Shown here: positions 5,301 through 10,872 of the stretch, in pieces
Numbering within the stretch: position 1 is the first letter of the stretch
Layout: every line of letters begins with the position of its first letter
Assembly (NCBI GenBank): GCA_947643685.1
Contig: CANRXD010000020.1
Coordinates: 1-10,872 of the forward strand
DNA from: an uncultured Clostridium sp.
GTDB lineage: Bacteria; Bacillota; Clostridia; Lachnospirales; Lachnospiraceae
Direction of reading: 5' to 3'
Length of the DNA: 10,872 nucleotides
Program-made: the position numbers and the translations under genes
The notes under the pieces: model-generated
Told to the model about the DNA's origin: nothing
Database searches by the model: none
The model's input: the letters and a program-made list of their open reading frames with translations, nothing else

Positions 5301-6554
5301 TTATACAATCTTTTTCAGATTTTCTTCCGCAAACACAATCCGCTCATAAAGGGCATCGGGCAGCGGCAGCATTTCTGTTTCCAGTCCATGGGCTGTATAA
5401 CGGTTTTTCACTCCCATATAAATTCCGCCAAGGAACACGGAACCACAGTGCCATTCTCCTCTCAGCGCCAGAAGAATGGACAGGGCGCCGGAAGAAAAAG
5501 CCGGGGCCACAAAGGGCTTATAACCGATGGCACGCATATGCAGGTTGGCCGTCACTGTTAGCTCTGTAAGCTCCTTTGAAAGAGCATCGTTGTAATTTTC
5601 AATAGAATCTGCAATCACCAGATCCTGCCCGTGTGGTCCAAAGGAACGCCCTTCTGTCAGGAACTGCCTGAACCGCTCGTCTCTCTTTGCATAGTAAGCT
5701 GCTCTGGCGTTCATGACCCCCAGGCCGAAGCCCTGAATCTGCTCCGGGCAAAGCCCCATGTAATCAAGCTCTCCGGATTCGTTTTTATTGCTCTCCAGGA
5801 ATGCGGTCTTAGCCAGCGGGTCCACCGGATCCGAAACCGCACAGAACAGTCCCTTAAATTGCTTTTCTCTGGCCATCTTTGCATAGTGTCCGATGATTTT
5901 GGAGTTATTCTCAAACTGATACATCCGCACGTCTTTAACGCCGGAACCCACCGGGGGAATCCCTTTGGATGCCACAAATACAAACACATCACAGTCAAAA
6001 AGTTCATCCTGAGACACTACCTCGACTTCCGGCAGAGCATCGTAATCCCAGGGATATGCGATCTGGTTCTCCTCAAATTCCCACCTGGCCGTCACCTGGT
6101 CAGAAATATCGCAGATTCCTATTTTGGAAATCACGTCGCCTCCCAGAAGGTGAAGACCTGTTAAAAGCATGCTTCCCACATCCCCGATAGCCAGCACATG
6201 AACACGCTTCTTCCCTCTCTCCGGTTTCCAGGAAAGAATTTCCTTAAAGCGCGGATGAGAAACATTAACAGCGCGGACCTTCCCTGCGGCAATGAGCTCT
6301 TTTACCCAGCCAGGCAGTTCATCTTCAAAGGATTTTCCGTCCAGCTTATTTTCATTCAGCCAGCTTACACTCTCCTCCTTTTCAGAAAGCAGGGCCGGTC
6401 TGTTTACAAGGAAGGAAGCGCGGCAGCTTCCCGGCTCCCTGTCAAAAAGCCATGTGAGGCTTTCTGCACCTTCAGGCTCCCCAATCTTTTCATAGGGCAG
6501 ATCCGCCCTGTCAGAAAAGCAGAGCCGTCCGTCAATTTCATAATATGTAATCAT
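5301..6554 (-). CDS. Malate/lactate dehydrogenase-like NAD-binding protein with atypical active site
   Basis: A 417-aa protein. The ATG at 6554 is chosen because AAGGAG lies 7 nt upstream; the ATG at 6560 would be too close. Residues 1-116 are an N-terminal region not found in ordinary LDH/MDH. A Rossmann fold starts at about 117: VHVLAIGDVGSMLLTGL (118-134, dinucleotide loop G-D-V-G-S at 124-128), then the acidic strand end ICDI (Asp149), which favours NAD over NADP. The later segments SDPVDPL (241-247), GLGVMNARAAYYA (Arg284) and GPHGQDLVI (His308) align by eye with the LDH/MDH NPVD, LDxxR and EHGD regions. The Arg and the catalytic His are kept. The Asn of NPVD is Asp242 and the Asp of LDxxR appears to be Met281. 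Substrate is unknown; automatic annotation as lactate dehydrogenase would be unsafe. It begins 25 nt after the giant gene, so the two are an operon. Confidence 0.75.
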   Translation of the reverse strand: MITYYEIDGRLCFSDRADLPYEKIGEPEGAESLTWLFDREPGSCRASFLVNRPALLSEKEESVSWLNENKLDGKSFEDELPGWVKELIAAGKVRAVNVSHPRFKEILSWKPERGKKRVHVLAIGDVGSMLLTGLHLLGGDVISKIGICDISDQVTARWEFEENQIAYPWDYDALPEVEVVSQDELFDCDVFVFVASKGIPPVGSGVKDVRMYQFENNSKIIGHYAKMAREKQFKGLFCAVSDPVDPLAKTAFLESNKNESGELDYMGLCPEQIQGFGLGVMNARAAYYAKRDERFRQFLTEGRSFGPHGQDLVIADSIENYNDALSKELTELTVTANLHMRAIGYKPFVAPAFSSGALSILLALRGEWHCGSVFLGGIYMGVKNRYTAHGLETEMLPLPDALYERIVFAEENLKKIV

Positions 6555-6579
6555 TTCCATTCTCCTTAAATATGGCACA

Positions 6580-9500
6580 TCAGCCTTGCATCATAAATTC
6601 TTTCATCCGGCCCAGCATCTCCAGATCATTTTCCAGATATACAGACGCAGCCAGGTTTTCATCATATTCCATACAGCTTCCCTTATCCGGGCACAGAGGC
6701 AGAATTACAGCCTCAGACAGCCTGGAGAGGGTCAAATTCTTCGCAAACTGCTTCCTGTACTCAGACTCCAGTACCTGAAGAAGATCCCTGGCATTTTCAA
6801 TGCAGCAGGCGGAAAATTCAAACAGCGCCTCTCTGCTGCACCCGGTAAGCCTGGGTGTGGCATAGGGAAGAATCATGTTTACAGACGACTGAAGTCCGGC
6901 CACCTTCATATCTTCCCTCCGCACCGTATCGCCTCCGATAAACGGATACAAAGTAGATTCCACAAACCACTGACGCAGATTCGGCATGGAGTAGATGCTC
7001 TCCACAGGAAGCTGGAATGTCTGCATCAGATCGCGGCCATAACCGGAGATTACGCCCACAACCACTTTCTTCACCGTAATTCCTGCCTCTCTGAGGCTGG
7101 GAGCCAGAGCCTGAAGGCGGTCTGCCTTATGAACCAGATCATCCACCAGAATCACTGGGCGATCAAACGACTTGATGGTTTTGATCTGACTTTCCAGGGG
7201 TGAATAGTATGGGAAAGGCTCAATGGAATAGCTCTGTAAATCCGACTCGTAAACTTTATCAGTATGAAGCGTCTTTGTAACAGTATTGGGAACTACCTTG
7301 CCTCTTAAAATTTTACCGAAGGGAACACACATGTTTTCTCCCAGTTTTCTGGGAATCAGGTGCTCTCTTGGCACATCATTTAAAGCCGTGATCCGGTCTA
7401 CCAGCCGATGGTGCATGATGCCGGAGGATAAGGACAGCACGAGGTTGCCCGGATACAGCTTTGTCATGGTAAGCTGCAACTTTTTATGATTCCGTTCAAT
7501 GGCTTCCAAAACTGCGGCACTGCTGGCAAAGGGTTCCTTGATTGTCGTTTCCAGGTTATGCAGAAGCAGCAGCGGCTCATGCATATCGGCCATATAAACA
7601 GTACGTTTCTCGCTGTCTTCTCCGACCATGGGCCTTACAAAACCCTGACGCTCCAGAGAGAAAATAACTTCTTTGGAGGTAAGGCCCCGCTCTGCCACGA
7701 ACATGGCAAAGCTTAAGTTTCTTGCCAGTGCCTGGGTAACTACCTCCACCAAAAGAAGTTGGGCCGAATCTCTTATGGCCTCACCGTCGCGGATTTCACT
7801 TTCCCGCATAAAAATGCCTGTGATCATAAGCACTTCCCGGCTGGTCCTTCTTCTTACGGCGTTGGCCAGGTCCATATCGCGCAGCACACTGAAAAGTTCT
7901 TCCGACTTTAACTCCCGGTAACTTACAAATCCTACGGCACGGGCGCCTTCCATGGTATTTCTCAAAACGATCAGCTGATCCTTCTCCCGGCTGATTTTTG
8001 TCAGAATTGCCTCCGCATCAGGATGGGCATAAAGGACTGTGTTTTCGATTTCCGTCAGCACCCGATCATCTGCACAGGGAACATTCTCAAAGGAGATGGC
8101 TTTTGCCCTTAAAATCGGTTTAAATTCCGGCTCCCTTAAATACAGCCCCTTATGGTAAATGTATTCCTGAACCACCGGGTCAATAAGGCTTGAAATATCC
8201 CGGTGATTGTCGATATTTTCACGGATCTTTGTGGAACTGATGTCCTCCAGATCAGGCGGCAGCTCCAGCTCCTCTACTTTTCCGGTAATGCGGTGATATA
8301 AATCCTCCGGATGGTCCTCCCCGGCTCTTCGGAATACAATATGGTTGAAGCTGTGAATAGAATTTTCACAGGGTTCCTTCTTATAAGAGCTGGCATTGTG
8401 GATAACGTCGGAACCCACCACAATGTAAACCTCTTCTTCCGCAAAAATGTCCTTCAGCCGTTTTAAATCTGCCGGGTTGGCAATATTAATGGGCGTATCA
8501 TCCGGAAACAGATGTACATAGAACTCATCCGCCACCGACATGTTGACAATCTGGCGGCGTACCAGATGAGGCTGCGTTTTCTTTGACCATGAAAATTCAT
8601 CAATGGCCAGGAAGACTGTAAAACCCAGCTCCCTGATTTTTCTTGCGATCTCTTTATGCGACAAGGTAAAGGGGTCAAAGGTCCCCGGGAAGAAAGCCAC
8701 CTTGTAGCGTCCCTTTAAGCCTACGCTGCCGCTGAAAATCTGATATCTGGACATGAACCGGCTCACATGGGACAGGGTTGCCGCACGGTAATAAAGGCTT
8801 AACTCCCCACCTTTATTTTCATTTAAAAGGAAGAGAAGCTTCTTGGAGCAAAGAGAAAACAGGTCATTTTTATCACGCTCTGACATCTCCTCAGAACCGA
8901 ATACATGCTGACCAATCACCAGCATGGCCTCCTGGCGTACCTGCTCTCTGTAATTGGCAAGGCAGCTTAAAATCAGACCCAGAAGCCGTATTTTCCTCTC
9001 ATGGGCAACCCCGGCCGGCTCCTCAAAGCGGCCCGGATATCTGGCGTAACATTCAAGAAGAACTCCCAGGGTATCAAGGGCAACAGAGACAATCCGTTCA
9101 TTGGCACTGGCCAGCAAAACGTGGAGTCTCTCAATTAAATCATCCAGCTGTTCCGGAGGAAGCCAGAGGGCAAATTCACCAAGATACTCCGGAATATACT
9201 TTGAAAACTCGTATTCTCCCACTTCAAGGCCCTTTAAAAGCTCCACAGCAATTTCGTTTCGCTGATCTGTGGTCAGAAGATGGGCCAGGCGCAGCAGAGC
9301 ACGTCCCGCGTCATGGCGCACTCCCACCTGCTCACTGACTTTAATCAGGTTGGAAAAATGAGCACAGATATGAAGGAGATGTTCTCTTTTTCCATGATCC
9401 ACCTGGTCCGCCAAAAGCTTTATATTTACGGCTTTGATGATCCACGGAGTGGCTGATTTCAAATTCTCCAGAAAAATATCGCTTACCACGTCATTTCCGT

Positions 9501-10872
9501 AAAGGATCTCCGTCTGCTTTTTTGTATCCAGACGCAGGTTTGTAAAAATCCGGTACTGTAAAAACAACATGGTCATGGAATCCGGCTTCATCTCCTCGGC
9601 AGCCCGGCGCACCAGTTCATAGCACTTATGCTCCGGCGTTATGGCTTCTGTCAATATCCTCAGAGAACGAACGGCCGCAATTCTCACCTTCCCATCCGGA
9701 TAATTCATCTGCTCCACCGCGAACGTTACCAGCCTTTCCAGACAGTCCTCTTTTTTATAAAGTTCCAGAGGAAGAGCAAACACGGCATCCAGAAGATAAA
9801 AGAGAGAATCATCCGAAAACATATACCGGTCCGGGTATCCCGGAACACTTGCCCTTTGAACGGGCGTTCGGCTTTCGCCGAACGGTAAGATATGCGTTCC
9901 GTCAAACCACTCCATAAATACATCAAAATACTCCTCCCGCACCTTTTCTGAGCTGCGTTCCAGAGCAGAGATCAAAACAAATTTCAGTGAATTCTGAATT
10001 CTCCTTTTCTGCTGAAGCGTCAGGCGGTAGTCCGGGCAGATCAGCTTGGTCATATACTCACGCCAGAGATCAAGAGCCGTTTTTTCATCCGGATCCGGAA
10101 TGTTGGCTGGCAGCTCTTTCCTGTATCCGGCATTGAAATCCGCAAACATTTTACCGATCAGAGCGGCCGACTGCCTGCGGATATCCCCCTCTCTGTTTAG
10201 CAGAAGCTCATATAAGAATTTTATGGTCTGCTGCTTCTGTCTGTGGTTTAAATGAATAGAGTATTCATTGAAAATATTCAGATACGCCCGGACATTTTTC
10301 CAGTCCTTTTCGCTCCGCGCCGCCTCCAGAATATTTCCAAACTGGCGTTCCGTACCGAGACGGTGCATAACATCAATATTATGTTCAATCCCAAGAAACA
10401 CAAAGGAACGGACAATCTGGTCACTGTTCTGAATCACAATATTCTTTGGTTTTTCCGGTACAGGCGGATTTCCGCTGAGATCTGTGTCCACACCCAAGGA
10501 CCGCATATATTTTTCAAATTCATGAAGTCTTGCGTAAACCACACGATAACGATTGCGCTTGGCTTCATCCACATTGTCAAGCTTAGATAGAATTACGTCG
10601 AAGGAGTCTTTCAAAGTGTAAATTTTAGTGATTTCTTTTCCGTCTGCTCCGCGCATCTGTTTTACGCGGAAGTCTGCATAAATTAGCACCAGGGACTCCA
10701 CAGAAATATTGTCCAGCTCCAGGTCCCAGGTAGAGTGATTGGCCGCAATATGACCGATACTCTCCATATGATAAGCGGTGAACCACTGATTCGTATAATA
10801 ATAATGAAGATATGGAACCCGTTCGTTGGGTTTACAGCCGAATTTGCCCAAATCATGGCCTGCGGCCGCGCC
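6580..10872 (-). CDS. Giant multidomain protein: HD - HEAT-like - NadD-type nucleotidylyltransferase - GNAT-like - PRTase-like (N-terminus missing)
   Basis: 1430 residues are visible; the frame is open to the right edge, so the true start is outside. A TTG at 10851 has no ribosome binding site and lies inside the HD motif. Visible numbering: HDLGKFG (6-12), GHIAANHS (40-47) and YADFRVK (Asp67) are the later parts of an HD phosphohydrolase domain. About 100-710 is helical with HEAT-like units, for example near 226 (DIRRQSAALIGKMF), 391 (KVRIAAVRSLRIL), 595 (RIVSVALDTLGVLL) and 645 (QVRQEAMLVIGQ). From 723, YKVAFFPGTFDPFTLSHKE, VYIVVGSDV and ISSTKIR (878-884) define a NadD/cytidylyltransferase-like domain, with TLSH in place of HxGH. 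About 915-1070 looks like a GNAT fold (AVGFVSYREL, VIFSLERQGFV). VILVDDLVHKADR (1240-1252) resembles the PRPP-binding strand of type I phosphoribosyltransferases. Cytoplasmic, no membrane segments. Substrates unknown. Confidence 0.8.
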   Translation of the reverse strand, partial: GAAAGHDLGKFGCKPNERVPYLHYYYTNQWFTAYHMESIGHIAANHSTWDLELDNISVESLVLIYADFRVKQMRGADGKEITKIYTLKDSFDVILSKLDNVDEAKRNRYRVVYARLHEFEKYMRSLGVDTDLSGNPPVPEKPKNIVIQNSDQIVRSFVFLGIEHNIDVMHRLGTERQFGNILEAARSEKDWKNVRAYLNIFNEYSIHLNHRQKQQTIKFLYELLLNREGDIRRQSAALIGKMFADFNAGYRKELPANIPDPDEKTALDLWREYMTKLICPDYRLTLQQKRRIQNSLKFVLISALERSSEKVREEYFDVFMEWFDGTHILPFGESRTPVQRASVPGYPDRYMFSDDSLFYLLDAVFALPLELYKKEDCLERLVTFAVEQMNYPDGKVRIAAVRSLRILTEAITPEHKCYELVRRAAEEMKPDSMTMLFLQYRIFTNLRLDTKKQTEILYGNDVVSDIFLENLKSATPWIIKAVNIKLLADQVDHGKREHLLHICAHFSNLIKVSEQVGVRHDAGRALLRLAHLLTTDQRNEIAVELLKGLEVGEYEFSKYIPEYLGEFALWLPPEQLDDLIERLHVLLASANERIVSVALDTLGVLLECYARYPGRFEEPAGVAHERKIRLLGLILSCLANYREQVRQEAMLVIGQHVFGSEEMSERDKNDLFSLCSKKLLFLLNENKGGELSLYYRAATLSHVSRFMSRYQIFSGSVGLKGRYKVAFFPGTFDPFTLSHKEIARKIRELGFTVFLAIDEFSWSKKTQPHLVRRQIVNMSVADEFYVHLFPDDTPINIANPADLKRLKDIFAEEEVYIVVGSDVIHNASSYKKEPCENSIHSFNHIVFRRAGEDHPEDLYHRITGKVEELELPPDLEDISSTKIRENIDNHRDISSLIDPVVQEYIYHKGLYLREPEFKPILRAKAISFENVPCADDRVLTEIENTVLYAHPDAEAILTKISREKDQLIVLRNTMEGARAVGFVSYRELKSEELFSVLRDMDLANAVRRRTSREVLMITGIFMRESEIRDGEAIRDSAQLLLVEVVTQALARNLSFAMFVAERGLTSKEVIFSLERQGFVRPMVGEDSEKRTVYMADMHEPLLLLHNLETTIKEPFASSAAVLEAIERNHKKLQLTMTKLYPGNLVLSLSSGIMHHRLVDRITALNDVPREHLIPRKLGENMCVPFGKILRGKVVPNTVTKTLHTDKVYESDLQSYSIEPFPYYSPLESQIKTIKSFDRPVILVDDLVHKADRLQALAPSLREAGITVKKVVVGVISGYGRDLMQTFQLPVESIYSMPNLRQWFVESTLYPFIGGDTVRREDMKVAGLQSSVNMILPYATPRLTGCSREALFEFSACCIENARDLLQVLESEYRKQFAKNLTLSRLSEAVILPLCPDKGSCMEYDENLAASVYLENDLEMLGRMKEFMMQG

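Noticed and set aside
10849..10851. TTG as true start of the giant gene
   Set aside because: It lies inside the HDLGKFG motif with the His and Asp just upstream in an open frame, so the gene clearly continues beyond the window.
10862..10869. NotI site GCGGCCGC at the right edge, possible cloning junction
   Set aside because: It fits in frame as part of the AAAGHD coding sequence of the HD domain, so it is most simply natural sequence.

Overview
The window looks like chromosomal DNA from a Gram-positive gut-type anaerobe of the Clostridia, probably Lachnospiraceae (Enterocloster/Hungatella/Lachnoclostridium-like). This is inferred from purine-rich AAGGAG-type ribosome binding sites, a clostridial-style FeoA/FeoB pair (FeoB with the segment FWLTITGANYPS), mixed moderate-GC codon use, and the style of the redox proteins. 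I could not run a database search, so the taxonomic call is an inference. No mobile element, CRISPR array, rRNA or tRNA was found.

Layout, left to right. (1) Positions 1-352, minus strand: the first 117 residues of an exported protein, cut by the window edge. (2) Positions 353-715: a divergent intergenic region with candidate promoters in both directions. (3) Positions 716-1429, plus: sfsA. (4) Positions 1430-1769: non-coding, with a 32-bp direct duplication and then about four copies of a 38-39-bp repeat, each able to form a small GC hairpin. (5) Positions 1770-3964, plus: feoA and feoB, overlapping by ATGA, for ferrous iron uptake. FeoB has an unusual duplicated cysteine-rich insert between its G domain and its membrane domain. 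(6) Positions 3965-4104: the junction between convergent transcription units, with two hairpins and no U-tract.

The right 6.7 kb is a minus-strand gene set read from the right edge leftwards. First comes a giant multidomain protein (at least 1430 residues, N-terminus outside the window): end of an HD hydrolase domain, a long HEAT-type helical region, a NadD/cytidylyltransferase-like domain, a GNAT-like domain and a phosphoribosyltransferase-like C-terminus. After 25 nt comes a 417-aa malate/lactate dehydrogenase-like protein with a novel N-terminal region and altered active-site residues. After 92 nt, which hold a 16-bp stem-loop, comes a 367-aa NAD(P)H-dependent FMN reductase/flavodoxin-fold protein with a four-cysteine motif. 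The first two genes are almost certainly one operon; the third probably belongs to it.

The most interesting part is this three-gene set. Its domains (HD phosphohydrolase, nucleotidylyltransferase, PRTase-like, NAD-type dehydrogenase, flavin reductase) all point to nucleotide or nicotinamide/flavin cofactors, but none of the three has an obvious standard assignment. I infer a cofactor- or redox-linked system of unknown function. Its role cannot be deduced from sequence alone.
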